A stretch of 64,000 bases of DNA from Solanum dulcamara (GCF_947179165.1 NC_077239.1:33680134-33744133), one strand, 5' to 3'; positions 12,701 to 26,284 are shown, counted from the stretch's first letter. Made by a program: numbers and translations. Notes: generated from the letters alone by a model not told the origin.

Positions 12701-12926
12701 CTGATGGTACATTTTTAAAGCATGATTTGAAAACTTATAAACACACAAGTTAAAAGGAACTTTTATAGAGTTAAACCCAATCACACAAATTTAGAGTATG
12801 AAAAAAGTGAGATAATTCCTAAAGTCATGTCGCCTCCCAGTTATAGATATGGTGGCATGCTTCACACCAATAAGAAGGACTCTACTAGAACCGCTTTATA
12901 GACATTTTAGGACACTTGAAGTCTCT

Positions 12927-12938
12927 ACTCTGATACCA
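12927..12938 (-). other. Primer-binding site of element F
   Basis: The complement reads tggtatcagagt, an initiator Met-tRNA match with the last base changed, 4 nt from the LTR end at 12943. Confidence 0.88.
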
Positions 12939-12942
12939 AGTT

Positions 12943-15177
12943 TGTCATTCCTCGATTCTATACCCTAGGCGTGACTGACAGTCAAAAGTCCTTGTTAGTC
13001 CCAAGCATACCTTTGGCCTCGCTGACTACTAAGTGGGAGACTTAACTTGATACAAAAGTACAAAGGTAGTAAGCATTTTAAATACTTAAATCATAACTCA
13101 TAAAAACAATCTAAAAATACTCAGATTATGTAAAAAAAAGTTTAAAACATAATCTCAAAAAATACTGAATCAACACTCTACTTTGTTTATGAAGACTCTA
13201 AAGCACTATAGAGAGGTACTTGGAGTGATAATAATGAATAAATGAATTAAAAGGAGTCCCTCTGAAATCAAGGAGTTCTCACCAAAAGTTGGAGGAATAT
13301 GATCTTCTGCGATGCACCTATTGAAGATGTCTAACACATGTATCTACATCATAAATAATACAGTGTCGAATAACATTAGAACATGGAATGTACGATATGT
13401 AAAATGACTAAATAAATAAGTAGTTGAAAGTTGAATACTCATGAAAGAAAGCACTGAAAGTAACTCGATTTAAGTAAAGCGTGCAAGTATAATAAAGTGC
13501 CAAGGCTTTACAAAAGTATAAGGTATAAATGCAACTCAAAATAAAAGTAATATTTTCTCTTCTAGAGTATTTATCTAACCGACTACCATTACTATGATCC
13601 TTGTTATGATATAAAGTAATGTTACATTGCCAGAGTTGTCCATGACCTTTTTAGGATAAGGAACACAATCTCAACTCATGGTGCCATACAAAAGTCTGTA
13701 TCAGGGACTAAACTGAGGAATCACTCGAACCAACAACACAATCCTATTATACGCTACGTAAATAGTTTATAGGATTTGAGTTATTTACATTCTTACCTAA
13801 ATCGGTGCTCAATACTAGTCCCAAAATCATGCAGTAATGCTAATATAATAAAGCTAGTACGATACTCAAAGCATGTCCCATTTAGTCTCATTGGACTTTA
13901 CTTTTATTAACTCAATTCTTTCCCACACTCTTTATTCTCTCTCTTTTTAAAACAACATGCATTTGGGACTACTCGTGTTCCGTGAAACTCATTCTCAAAA
14001 TATAAATCTACATAGTACTCTAACTCATCTAGACACTAAAAATCATGCATAAAATTAATAATTTAAAACTCCATACACTCAAGTAATGTAATACACTGGG
14101 GACACTCACGTTCCTTCAAAAATTCTTCTCTTACTCAAAGAATGAAAATACTCTCTCTTTGTTCTAAAACAATGTGTATTACGCAATTTAGTAACCCATT
14201 TCAGGTTCATGTGGATGCAAGCATGAATTCTACTTAAGGATTCGAACCATGAGAATATTAACAATCACAATAAATATACAAGGGACTCAAAGAAAGGAAA
14301 CTATAACTCATTCGAAACTCAATAGAATTCAGACTAAAACTCAAACTTGAACTTTTTTATTAAATAATAGAGATATAGGGAATGAGGATGAACTAAGTCC
14401 AATGCTTTGGTTAGCCTTACATACCTGGATGACTGATGTTCTTTGTGAAAATCAAATAACTCAATGAACATGCCTGGACCCTAGCTTTTCTCTTCTCCAA
14501 ACCTTGATTTAAGTCTTTGAAGTGTTAATGAGGAAAACAAGCTCGTATGGTATTGATAAGGAACCCAATTTAATTCCAAAAATTCAAGCTTTTGATTAGT
14601 AAGGGGTGAGAAAAGAGGATTTACCTCTCATTAGAATTGGTAGAGGTTGTCTAGGGGTACCTCCTATAGTTTGTAGAAGTCTCTAAGGGCCATAGGAGCC
14701 CTCTCGTAGAAACTAGGTCAAGTTACTAGAGCTACTGAAATTTGTAGTTGTCTGGTCCATGGGTCCCTTCTATAAGTTGTGGACCCTTCTTCATAGACAC
14801 TATTAGTGGGGAGGGTCTGCTACGGGGTTTCAATACTTGGTCTATAGGGACTTTTATAGTCCGTAGAACCCTCTGCAAAATAGAGGGTCTCTTCGGCCTA
14901 TACACTTGAAGGTTTTCAAATTCTGAGTCTAAATCTCTTCTACGTGCATCACATATTGTCCTAGGATTCCTACAGACCGTAGAAGCTAATTGTAGGAAGA
15001 ATTGAAGGAACCTTAAATTTTACCTAAGTCTAGGAGTGATCTATGAACCTCATCTATGATCTGGAACTCTATTTATAGTCCGTAGGTGCTTGGTTCTGAA
15101 TCAAAGTCTTGAAGAATTCAACTCAGCTTCTTCTAGGCCTTTGAACTTCCAAGTTAGAATATTGTTGGGGTATAACA
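12943..15177 (-). repeat. 5' LTR of element F
   Basis: 2235 bp. On the minus strand it starts TGTTATACCCCAAC at 15177 and ends GGAATGACA at 12943, next to the primer-binding site. It is unrelated in sequence to the A-E type LTRs. The matching 3' LTR is not in the window, so F is truncated at its 3' side. Confidence 0.85.
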
Positions 15178-15226
15178 ATTGCCACATCACAAACTATCCT
15201 AGCAGCCATTCTTATAGGTTTCTCTA
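15178..15226. other. 49-bp spacer between F and G
   Basis: Short single-copy-looking sequence trapped between the LTR of F and the LTR end of G. It may be a relic of the locus that G entered; the other side of that locus would be at 51332. Confidence 0.4.
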
Positions 15227-16075
15227 TGTCACAACCTAATTTTTTAAGACATGATGGAACATACTATAACCCATCAATAGGTAAGTCTAACCCCTAGCCT
15301 AGAACCAAAAGCAATGGGCTATTAACAGGAATAGAAACATATGATGCAGAAAAACAATAATAATGAAATGAAAGAGAAATAAACATAAACCTATCCAAGA
15401 ACCATCCCCAAGACCTGGCATCAGTTGATATTTTAGAATCAAATCAAAATAAGAGTATAGGGATTTTAAAAATACAAAATAGATGCAAACAGTCTTTGAA
15501 AGGAAATAAAGACTAGTCCTAACCCAAAATAGATGGAAATCAACAACTCTAAATGCCACGAGCTCACCAAATCTCTGAATCCAAGCTGCTCCGCATAAAG
15601 TTCAAATCATCAGTGATAACTCATACTATGTTCTGAAGGGTGCAAAAATATAGTATGAATACCAAATGAATGGTACTCAGTAGGCATAGGCCAAAGGAGC
15701 TCTATAGATAAAGAAAGTATAGATAACATATAACAAGGTAAATACAACACAAATAGCGAATCAGTAGCTAACACAAGGTAGTACAGTAAATAAGGGCAAA
15801 GAGATAGGATACATAGAGAAAAGAACAGAGATAAGAAAACTACCTGAAAGTACAAGCCAATATCCTATATACAATAGGAAGGCACTATAGGAGTCAATTA
15901 AACAAGAATGGGATTTTGACTGTCACCGCTAATCTCATGGCTATATATAGAGTAACCAAACTAGACCTAAGCAAGGAGTACCAATCAACAAATCCAGACT
16001 AAGCCCCCTATAACCAACTGAATATAGAACAATGGGTAAGTAGAATCATAATCACACAATAAACGACTAGAAGCC
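15227..16075 (-). repeat. 3' LTR of G, distal piece
   Basis: Matches 47744-48556 of the 5' LTR. It ends in AGGTTGTGACA on the minus strand. The last five bases before D, aagcc (16071-16075), are the left target duplication of D. Confidence 0.8.
16071..16075 (+). repeat. Target-site duplication of D, left copy
   Basis: aagcc, repeated exactly at 44406-44410 on the other side of D. Confidence 0.9.
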
Positions 16076-19000
16076 TGTCATGACTCAACCCTGTAGGCCG
16101 CGATTGAGGTCCGAATTAGACCCCTTATGCGTATCTATTCGCTATAGTTAAGTTAAAACGTGTGCGATGTGATACTATACAAAAAAAATCAAATGGGTCA
16201 AAAACTTTTTTCATCTACCTATAGCCTCTTTCACCTGTATCATAACATTAAAGGGCACGTAAGCCGATAAGGCTGCCATAACACAAAAATATTTGCAGTA
16301 TGCCGTATGAGAAGAACTAAAACAAACTTACAATCAACTCACATACACATGTCTACAGACCTCTAAGAGTAATAACTATATCATATGGCAGGACAGGGCC
16401 CCCGCTGTACCCCCGAATAAATAAATATGTACATCAAATAACCAGTATCAAAAGTTAGGATCCGGTATAGTGGAGCACTTCTAACATAGCTGAGAGGAAA
16501 TCCTAAACTGACGAATCTTCGAAATAAACATTTGTACCTGTGACCATGAAACGCAGTCCCCTGGGGAGTGGAGGGTGAGTACGACATATGTACTGAGTAT
16601 ATAAAGCATAACATATCATAAATGAAACAACAACTGAAATAGAGATGCAGGAAACATACATAATGGTTAACAGATTACTGTACCTGCAGCTTAGGAGATG
16701 CAGTCATATACCTTATCATACCCTGTACCCAGCCCTCTAGTGAACTCGGTATCATGATCGTTTCATCATAATCTCTTGTCGTCATATCATCATGTATATT
16801 ATTTTATCATGTCATTGTATATGACATAATCTCCTATGTCATCATAGTATACCCGGTCCACTCTGGGCTCGGGGTCACAAATGTATTCCTATATTTTCAT
16901 ATGCATGCCTACATAAAGTATCCGTCCCATCATGGGATTCGGTGTCAGAAATGTTTTATAAGGTCATCATATGCATACATGTGTCGTACCCATCCCATAT
17001 GCAATTAACTCATCATTTGAGACTCGATATAACAATCATCATGAACTATCATTTGTGGATCAAAATGATCATTATCCCAAGTATCCTCTAAATGCCATTA
17101 GGGGCCATATTAAATAGAGTCTTAGGAATCATAGACTTGCATCAAGATTATGCTACACAACTTATGAAATCAGAGACATTTATCATCACAGAGTCTTGAG
17201 AAATAGGATCTTACGTACTCAGTCACTACTAAACTTATAGAAGATTCGAGGGTAGTAGTTCAACTACTTTAGGACTTCTAGCATTTAAGAGTGAACACAA
17301 ATCATGAGTTATGCTCAGAACTTACAACTAGAACTACCTCCAAACTCATATCATATCTCATTTCATTTACATTTAAGACATTCCAAAATAAAGGAGCAAT
17401 AGGCTCTAGATATATTACCTTTTATCATATAGAAGCCTTAAAAAGGCAATAGCTCAACTATTACACGAAGTGGATACAAATTATGAACTCTAGTCGGAGC
17501 TTTACGAATGAAATTATCCCCATGTTTCATATACAAACCATTCATAACTTATATCTAAGACATTCCAAAAGATATAAGAATATCTTTACATACTTATGTC
17601 AAAAACAAGCCAAGAGAAAAAAGGTAGCTTCACATACCTCTTAACGATTGCTTTTAACTCGGCTTGTCGCGTCGTCCTATGAACCTATTTAACATGAAGG
17701 TAACACTACTATTAATAACCTCTAAATTTCAAGCTTCTAAATCCATAACCAAGAACCCATAGGAATCAATTCCTTATCTGCCTTGCTCGACTAGTCTTGA
17801 CTAGTCTTTTAGTTAGTTAAGGAGTTAGTGGAAATCTGGCGGCATCTCGTCTATAACTTGCCCTATCCGAACTTTCAATTTAATACCCAAACCTTAGAAT
17901 CCAACCAACAAACAAAAATCATAAGCTCATATGCAATTAAAAAATGGCAACATTATGCAACACAAGCTTCAAACAACTTGCTTAAAATTACGAGACTAAA
18001 ATAGGGTTTTTAGTCGCTATTTCATAGAATCTTTAACCATACGGAACGGAGGGTCATATGCCTGAAACCAGAAGCTCCCACACACCTTTTTTAATGTGTT
18101 CCATCCCTGAAACATACAATAACAGCACTTACAATCCCAGCACAACAGCCACAATACCCTACTCGACATTCGATTTAACTATGACGGCCTTAGTTTAGTT
18201 TGCTTCCAATGTCAAGCATTCTTGTGCAATTTTTATATCTCCAGCCACGTATAAGATGTGTAATACAATCCATAAACACACCATAAAATCCAAATTGAAA
18301 GGAAAACCCTCGCCTTACCAGAAGTTGGCCAAAGCTTGCCAAAATATGCCTCAGAAGTTCTCTAGTTGCGGCTGAAATTTCGTTGCTGCTTGTTACCCTT
18401 TTGATGCTTCTCCAAACAGAAAATTTATATTATTAAAACATTCATATCATGTACAAAACCTTACCAAAATGTGGGAGAAGAGGACCAAGTCATACCCTGC
18501 TAAAACTTGCTAAAACTTGTCTCGGAAGTTCTCTTAACATGCTGAAAGTTAGAGGACTATTTGTGGCGCTACTCCGCTGCCCCAAATAGTTAATTTAAAC
18601 TATTAAACACCATTATATCACCATAGGATACCTTAGATAATTAATTCATAGAATGAAATCGGAACTTACCTTGGCAGCCATGCTTGACCATAGCTCTCCC
18701 TCTCTAGTTCTAGGGTTTTCAGCAAATTACATACATGTATACCCTTTTTAAGAGGGTGACACGTGGCAGCCTCTAGTGGTGACATGTGGCAGCCCCCTAG
18801 GGTGCCACCTCAGCCCATGTGGCTACTTACATGCTGCCATATGGCAATGGGGTCCACCTCAAGTAGGTGAGTCACCTACTTACCCCAAGTAGGTGCATCA
18901 CCTACTTGTCACCTACTTGCTTCTTTTCGTAAATTCGAAATCTAGTTTTTTCTCCTTTTCATAGGTTCGTAAACTCGTCTCACTTCAAGAGACCATGTAT

Positions 19001-19277
19001 TCCTTGCTACTTAAGCTTGACATGTACTCAAGTAGATTAGTTATGTAAGACGTCCAAGTCGATATCCTACACAAGTAAGTCGAGTCCTACAACTCATTAC
19101 TTGGCCTCCAACTCCTTTCAAATTCCTATAACCCTATTTCCAATCTTTCCTATTATGGGGCATCATATCCTCCATTCCTTAGAGTTATTTAGTAATATTA
19201 TAGATACTGTGGATAACATGATAGCTTTAGAGAAGCTAGATAGGTGTTTCCATGTACCAAAAGTGTGGGGAATAACA
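16076..19277 (-). repeat. 3' LTR of D
   Basis: 3202 bp. On the minus strand it starts TGTTATTCCCCACAC at 19277 and ends GAGTCATGACA at 16076. The U3 cluster is at about 18750-18915, the TATA-like area near 18735, a donor-like caag/gtaagt near 18672, an R-region hairpin at about 16545-16570, and a tail that mirrors those of A, B and C. Confidence 0.9.
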
Positions 19278-19292
19278 TCCTTCCCCCCTTTT
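19278..19292 (-). other. Polypurine tract of D
   Basis: The complement reads aaaaggggggaagga, directly before the LTR start, preceded by the conserved attcgaggatgaatgt block. Confidence 0.9.
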
Positions 19293-20221
19293 GAACATTC
19301 ATCCTCGAATGTTAATTAGTCTCATAAGGTCTTACAAGGACTTCGGGAATTCTCTATAAAAGTTGTCATCCATAGGCCTCTTATTTATCAACCCAATCAA
19401 TTTAGGAGTTTAGGTCACCTGTAGACGTAGGGAACAATTACCAATATTTCTTTTCCATCTATGCTTCGGCTTCTCAGGTTATTTTTTCTTTATTCTTATA
19501 TCACAAGCGGTCTTATTATCCATCACAGTTCTTTTTACCTGGTACTCTTGTCTTAATCATACTATTACTTTTTTCAACCATAGTTCATCACAGTTTATCC
19601 CTATGTGACAATTCAGTTGGTGCCTTAATATATCATTCTATCCGGCTCTGCCAGTCTTCTCTAAATCATCTCTTAGGATCACAAGTCTTTTCCAACTTCG
19701 TTTTACCATACCAGTATCATCCTCCTAGTTACTATTGCCATCCAGTCATCAATTAACTCATTCCTTGAGGTTAGCCATACTCGCAGTTTAGTCAAATCTT
19801 ATCATTATGGTGGAAACGACCTTTCACGACATATTACAACCCTGTAGCTCATTCTCTTTTTATTTCTCAAAATTTTTTGGCAGAATTTCCTCTGTATTTC
19901 TTACTATATCAAAACCTACATATAGAAAATACCAACAATGCCTCACAGGGCCAACATATATATTCATATCATATCATATCACAGCGACCCAGGGTGCCCA
20001 ATATCAACAGTATGAAAATGGACTTACCTCGTATGTCCACTCGAACTGCACCTGTTGCACTTTCCGGTTTACTTTCCCTTTCACTTTTCAACTTTACATG
20101 TCAATCGTATTTCCACACCTTACCTGACATATCTCTTATGTGCCTTTGCGTACTTGCGTGCTCTGTAACTTCTAATATCGTCAGTTACTTTCTCTTATCG
20201 ATGTTGTCCTTCTACTGAAAT
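19293..20221 (-). other. D internal region, left part
   Basis: Non-coding. Shares the aaaacgaagttggaaaagac block with E, and the leader (about 19990-20221) with A and B. The 113- and 106-codon plus-strand ORFs here run antisense to the element and match nothing I know. The last five bases, gaaat (20217-20221), are the left target duplication of B; the expected partner is at 41527-41531. Confidence 0.75.
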
Positions 20222-23200
20222 TGTTACACCCCACCCTTTTTTTAAACTCGGAATGTCTCATAAGTTCCTTGGACATTATCATGTGAGCCGGATATGCTAC
20301 GACACTATCAAACAACTCTAAGGAAAGGGGATTGTGATACCTCGTGAGAAGGAAGGTTGAAAATAGAATTATACGAATCCGGAAAGAGTTGGAGGCTATG
20401 AAATGAGTCGTAGGACTCGAGTTACCTACGTAAGCTACTAACTTGGAAGTCTTACATACTTAAGCTATTGGAGTACATACCAACTTATGTAGCAAGGGTT
20501 TCATAGTTTCTTAAAGTGAGACGAGATTACGAACCCACGAGAAAGAAAAAAAAATTCGCGGGGCAGCCAAAGGAAAGGTGACATGTGGCAGCACCTAAGC
20601 AGGCAGGTGACCCACCTGCTTGGGGTCAAGTAGGTGACCCACCTACTTGGGGGAGGTGGGCCTCACTGCCACGTGGCAGCCCCTCCTTGAACAGGTAGGT
20701 GCGGTGGCCAATAGGGGCTGGACACGTGTCACCTCTTGGGGTTGACACGTGTCACACCCTAAAGCCACATATATATTGATATATATCATTTACTTCAGTT
20801 ATCCATCAAAAACATCAGCCAACATAGAGAAAAAAAACTTGAGGGAGAGGAGATAGAGAGGCAGCCATGGTTCTTGAAGTTTAAAGGTGAGTTTTCTAAT
20901 TTTCTCTCCATGAATTAATTATGTACGATGTTCCTAAAATACGTGGAGGTGTATACAAGTATATTACGATGCCTACGCAACCATATTTTCAGTTCTTCAC
21001 TTGGAAAACTAAGAGAAACTTAAAGAGAAAATGCTAGTTAACAAACCCGTTTTTGGAAGGGATAGTGGTTAGTAATATTGGCATAACCTCTTGTGTATAG
21101 CTTCGTTTCGGGTTATTCAATATGTTTTGGAAAGGTATTTCATGGGTATATAACTTTCATATAGACTTCAAAATCCAGTTTTACTTGTATCAGCTCTAAA
21201 ACCGGTGATGAAGTGTAGAGGAGGTACTGCTCAGATTTGGTTTTGAAAATTCTACACGGACAGCTGTAAGTATTTTGGTCATATATTTTCGTACAAAATT
21301 GATGTAGAGGTAATTCAAAATTGTTTGAGACCTTGATACACATGTCTATAACTTTCATTGAGGCCACAAATCTTGTTTCCTTCAATTACCCCTCCGAAAC
21401 TTAGCGACAATATAAGGCAGTGGGCTGTCCAGATTTCGCATTTTGATAGTTTTGGCGAGTTTGACAAGTTTAATGTAAGGTAAGGTTTTTCCTTTCAATT
21501 TGAAGTTTATGTTGTCGTTATATGGTGTATTAAATCCCTTGTATGCTGCTGGAAGTTTAAGAATGTCATAGAAATGCTCGATGTTCGAAATACACTAAAT
21601 TGGAATCGCTATAGTTAAATTGTCATCGAAGGATAGTGTTGTTCGTGTGAGGTGCTGCTGTAGGGGTTTGATGTGTTGTTGCAGGGCCTAAATATGTTCT
21701 AATATGAGTTAAGGTGCTTCTAGTTGAATCCACACAACCCCTCGTTGCATATAATGAAAGGCGTTACAAAATAAAGGCTAGACGACCTATTGTGCTACCG
21801 TATTTTTGAACAAGTCGTTTGGAGTTTGTGTTGTATATTATTGGTGTGAATTGATGCAGGTTGTTGTTGTTGGTTGGCTTTAGGTCTTAGGGACCTAATT
21901 GGAAATTCGGATAGGGCACATTATAGGGGAGGTGCTGCCCAATTTTCGTCGACGCCTTAGCGAATAACAGAACTAATCGGGGAAACGACTAAGGAAATAG
22001 ATTCCATTAATACTAAGATGTAACCTAGGGTGTTGGAAAGTAAAAGGGGTTGATATTCATACTACTTTCATGTTGAATAGGTTCGAAGGACGGCAAGGCA
22101 AGCAGGATAAGGAATAATTCAGACAAGGTATGTAAAGCTTTCTCTTGGCATGTTTTGGTATAAGTTCGTACAGCTATCTTTCTTTCCTTTTGGCAATGTT
22201 TAGCCTTAAGTGAATTGTATATGAAGTGTAGGGATAATTCCATTCTCAGAATTCTGAGTATTGCCTAGTAGGGCTTCTGTATGTCAGAATGTAATGTATG
22301 AGAAGCTATCTCTCATTTCCATTGAGATGAATTTGATACGAAAATGAGATTACGATGCCATAGTGGTTCATCGAGCCCCATGAAGGGCCGAGTACGAAAT
22401 ATGTATATGAAGATCACCTGAAGGAAAGTACAGACTGCATAAAGCTTATTCTCTTTCTTCTTTTGGGCATGCCTTTGTCTTAGTTGTAAGTTGAATATTA
22501 TCTGAGCTCTAGGGTAACTCCATTCTCAAACATCTCTTATTTACTTCTGAATATTGAACTCCTACAATAGTCAAACTATTTCCCTAGAAACTGTTATATG
22601 TTAAAAAGGTACCAAAGGTACAGGCTCCAAGTCTTAAAGACTATACGAGATTAAGTGTTTTGATTCCATAAATGATTTGGCCCTACGTTAATACATGTCT
22701 AGGGTCCCCGAGATTACTTTTGAGACAGCCCATAATGGCATTTAAAGGACACTCGAGATGACTACATCGTTACTCGGGTCCTCAAACAAAAGCTTAACTT
22801 TCTTATTCTGTCGAGTCTCTGATAATGATTTGAATTGCATATAGTTACTCACTAATCTACTCGTGCATACTGTAACACTTCTTTTACCGAGTTCCGGGCC
22901 GGGTACGTTGTCGTGCACAATTCACTACATTGTTCACCGAGCCCCTCACTAAAGGGACGGGTACGTATGGATATATATGATGATGTGTTGTAATAAGGTG
23001 GTGATGGCGTCGGGCCTATGATGGTCCTACAGATGTGATTCATTGGACCCCTGAAAGGGCCGGCTATATTGTATAAATTTAGCATGCATGCTTTTGTGAT
23101 TCACAGAGTATAGGTACATGACTTTGATTTAATAATTTGTTCCCCTGCTTCTCTATTTCGAATATACCTCCAGTATATTATGTTACATTTTACATACTCA

Positions 23201-23712
23201 GTACATATGTCGTACTGATCCCTTTTTCCGAGGGGCTGCGTTCATGCCCGCAGGTACAGATACAGATTTTGGGAGTCCGTCAGCTTAGGATTCCATGCAG
23301 CTAAGATGGAAGAGGCTCCATTGTATCAGGGCCTACTTTTTGATACTGTCCACTGATGTATACAAATTGTTTTATCCATTTAGAGGTACAGCGGGGGCCC
23401 TGTCCCGCCATATATTGTCATTTATATATTTAGAGGTCTACAGACGTGTATATGTGGGTTGTGTATGTTAGTTTGATTCAGCTGGGTCTAAATGATATAT
23501 GTTATTATGTTGTGGCAGCCTTGTCGGCTTGCGTGCCCTATCATGTTGTGATACAAACAAAAAGGGTTATAGATTTATAAAATGTTATCGGCCAGTAGGG
23601 CTTTATTACATGATATTGTTTATTTACAGTTCAATATGACCACAACTGATAGACATGTGTACGGGGGTCCTGGTCGGACCCCAGTCGTGGCCTATGGGGT
23701 TGGGTCATGATA
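20222..23712 (+). repeat. 5' LTR of B
   Basis: 3491 bp, TGTTACACCCC to TCATGATA; the usual terminal CA is mutated to TA. The U3 palindrome/G-box cluster is at about 20570-20755, a TATA-like run near 20766-20785, donor-like aaag/gtgagt near 20886, gtaag/gtaagg near 21480 and aag/gtatgt near 22127. An acceptor-like ttgaatag/gttcgaa lies near 22080, and a hairpin pair at about 23218-23253. Confidence 0.92.
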
Positions 23713-23716
23713 GAAG

Positions 23717-23728
23717 TGGTATCAGAGC
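23717..23728 (+). other. Primer-binding site of B
   Basis: tggtatcagagc, a perfect 12-nt initiator Met-tRNA complement, 4 nt after the LTR. Confidence 0.93.
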
Positions 23729-24212
23729 GGTTCGTCCTCGAATTGTCTGCAGACCGTGTCTAGTAGAGTCTTGCTTATCGATGTGTTGCGCGCCACATCT
23801 ATAAACAGGAAGCTACAGGGCATTTAGGATGTTACCTTCCTTTCACATCTGAGATCGTGCTATAGATCCGAGTCATAGGAAAATTCCTTATACTAACCTT
23901 GGATCTTAACAGAGGGAGGACACCAACAAAAGGAGGTAATTGACGACAAGGGACATTACGAAGCACGCAGGTAAGTAAAGTAAAGGCACGGAAGATATCC
24001 GTTTGGTAAGGTATTGAACTAATATTGAAATGTCAAGTGAAACCTGAAAGGAAAACAGACAGGAAGTGCAACGGATGCAGTTTGAAGTTGGACATATGAG
24101 GTAAGTCCAGTATTTTTATATTATTGTTGACGTTGAAAGCCCTGTGCGGCTGTGACATCAATATATATATGTGTTGGCCCTGTGAAGCATTGTTGGTATT
24201 TTCTGCGTGCAG
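23729..24212 (+). other. B leader with paired splice-like signals
   Basis: In order: a branch-point-like tactaac (23891-23897) and acceptor-like cttaacag (ending 23912); a donor-like cgcag/gtaagt (cut before 23971); an acceptor-like ggatgcag (ending 24080); a 20-nt stretch, 24081-24100; a donor-like gag/gtaagt at 24101; and an acceptor-like ttttctgcgtgcag ending 24212. The same signals recur in A and D, and the last one in E. Confidence 0.6.
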
Positions 24213-25777
24213 GTCTGGGATAAGTAAGAAATATAGAGAAAACTCTGTCGAAATTTTCCCAGGACGAGAACAGGGAATGAAACATAGATTTTTAAGATGT
24301 CCTGGAGATTGATATCAAGTACCCCTATTATGTTCAATTAAAGCTATAGGAGGTACTCTTCATGTCGTCAATAAGGGATACTCTTCTTACTCGAGGAGAT
24401 TATTTCGAAGAAACAAAAGTCTGTCTGAGCAGTACAGTTCAGACTGCAGTATCTTCAATCGTAACTGTGTTGTAGGAAAAAAATAGAAGTACTGTGATGA
24501 TTAAGAGATTCGAGTTTCTTCCAACAATGATTAGAAAATGGCTTACGATAACAGTTTATAGTTCTCCACTGACTAATTGGGGAAAGAGCTTCGAATAGAA
24601 GCTACCTCAAGGAGATGTCAGGAACTGAATACGAATACGAACAAAAAGGGGGATATGTAAGTATGAATTAAATAGTGTGATACGAGTATGCAGGGATAAA
24701 GTGGGACCACTAGTTAAAAGCCTGCATTGGGAACGCAGCAAGAGCATGGAGCTTAAGATCCCAAAAAATGATGCGTGTACACCACGTCGCCCCAAAAATA
24801 GTGGAACCCTCAAAGGAAGAGGATGGAAAACTTAAGAAATAAATGGCGCAACTTCTATTCGCCCCAAGAAGCAAAGGATATAGGTTGAAATAAAGCTACT
24901 ACTTCAGGAAAACCGTAAATAGTTATCGTCGGAATACTAGTACTGCCTAATTGATATTGGAATGACTACAAGTGCTAATTAATTTTTGATAAAGATAAGT
25001 TGAAGGTAGCCTCAGACGAGTAGTCCCATAGGTTCCCTCAAGTACAGAGTAACAGGCGGGATGGCGCACTATGTATGGAAAGGTTCTCGTCGTTTCATGA
25101 TTTAGCCATGATTCCGTACGCGGATAATCAGGTTATAAAATATACAGAAAGATGGGGACCTGATGCAGTACTAAGTAGATTGGAGGGAGAGATTGGGAGA
25201 AACTGAGACTGGGTAGAGAAACATAGAGTAAGGTACAAGCAGATGGAAGTACGAGTACCCTCTAAAGGGGGGAAGTTAATGAGAAAATGGCAAAAGTAGG
25301 AGGAGGCAATTGATATGACAATATATTTGAGATAGACGTCTAAACTTCAATAAGATATCCTGCCGAACTAACTTAGAAAGGTCTGGAAGCCACCAGTGAT
25401 TGAACGAAAGCCAGAATACTACATAAGGCAGCGTTAAGAAGTTTGTGACGAGACCCTGAACAACATAACACTAGAAGGCGACCGCGTATAAAAACAAAGG
25501 AGTGTAAACATGAAAGGATATTGAATAACTTAAGAAACACTACCAAGGATAATGATAGCATACTAGACCAAAAGCCAAAATGTTGGCTATAGAGTTGGTC
25601 GCAAATGATGTTGCGATAGATATATAACCAAGGACAAAAGAATAAAAAGCCTTCTGTGGTAGAAAATGAGAACGAACACAAAGTGAATCGAGGATAGGGA
25701 AGCTTATATGTCAAATTCCTTTAAAGCTATGCCAGCTAATAATAGATAAGACTCAAAGCGGCTCCAAGGGTCACTAT
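24213..25777 (+). other. B internal non-coding DNA, left part
   Basis: Colinear with A (about 1690-3440, reversed). No recognisable coding sequence is present. Two minus-strand ORFs (24607-24813, 25373-25714) have partial equivalents in A, but frame shifts separate them. The last five bases (25773-25777, actat) are the left target duplication of C. Confidence 0.6.
25773..25777 (+). repeat. Target-site duplication of C, left copy
   Basis: actat; the right copy at 36913-36917 reads attat (one mismatch). The uninterrupted homologue in A (near 1685-1695) confirms that actat was present once before insertion. Confidence 0.85.
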
Positions 25778-26128
25778 TGTTACACCCCACATTCTTGAAC
25801 TCGAAAGGTTCCTAAAGCTACTTAGAAGCTATCATGTGATCCGCCTAAGTTATGACACTATTAAATAATTCTAAGAAGGGAGAATGTGACACCCCATAGT
25901 AGGGAAGATTGGAGATAAGGTCAAGAGAAGTCGGAGGAAGTTGGAGGCCAAGCGATGAGTCGTAGGACTTGATTTGCTTACGTACGCCTCTAACTTAGAA
26001 GTTTACTTACCTAAAGCTATTTGAGTACACACCAAGCTTCCATAGCATCAATGACATAGGCTCTTAAACTAAGACGAGATTACGAACCCACGAGGAAGAA
26101 AAAAAAAATCCGTGGGGCAGCCAATAGG

Positions 26129-26278
26129 AGAGTGACATGTGGCAGCCCTAAGCAAGCAGGTGACCCACCTGCTTGGGGGAGGTTGACCCCGCTGCCACGT
26201 GGCAGCACCCCATTGGTCGCATGGTTGAAGTGGCCCAATGATGGCCCGACACGTGTCACCCTTAGGAACTGACACGTG
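26129..26278 (+). promoter_or_regulatory. U3 cluster of palindromic motifs in C
   Basis: Holds gcaggtgacccacctgc (palindromic), gctgccacgtggcagc (a 16-nt palindrome around the G-box CACGTG) and two gacacgtgtc palindromes, all within 150 bp upstream of the TATA run. CACGTG cores are bound by plant bZIP and bHLH factors. The same arrangement is conserved in all LTRs of the A-E, H type here. Function is inferred. Confidence 0.7.
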
Positions 26279-26284
26279 TCATCT

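Noticed and set aside
16784..16850. Dense tcatcat/atatcat repeats (also 42385-42470), considered as a CRISPR-like or microsatellite locus
   Set aside because: Irregular AT-rich low-complexity DNA within the D LTR, with no regular unit or spacer; a eukaryotic setting makes CRISPR irrelevant.
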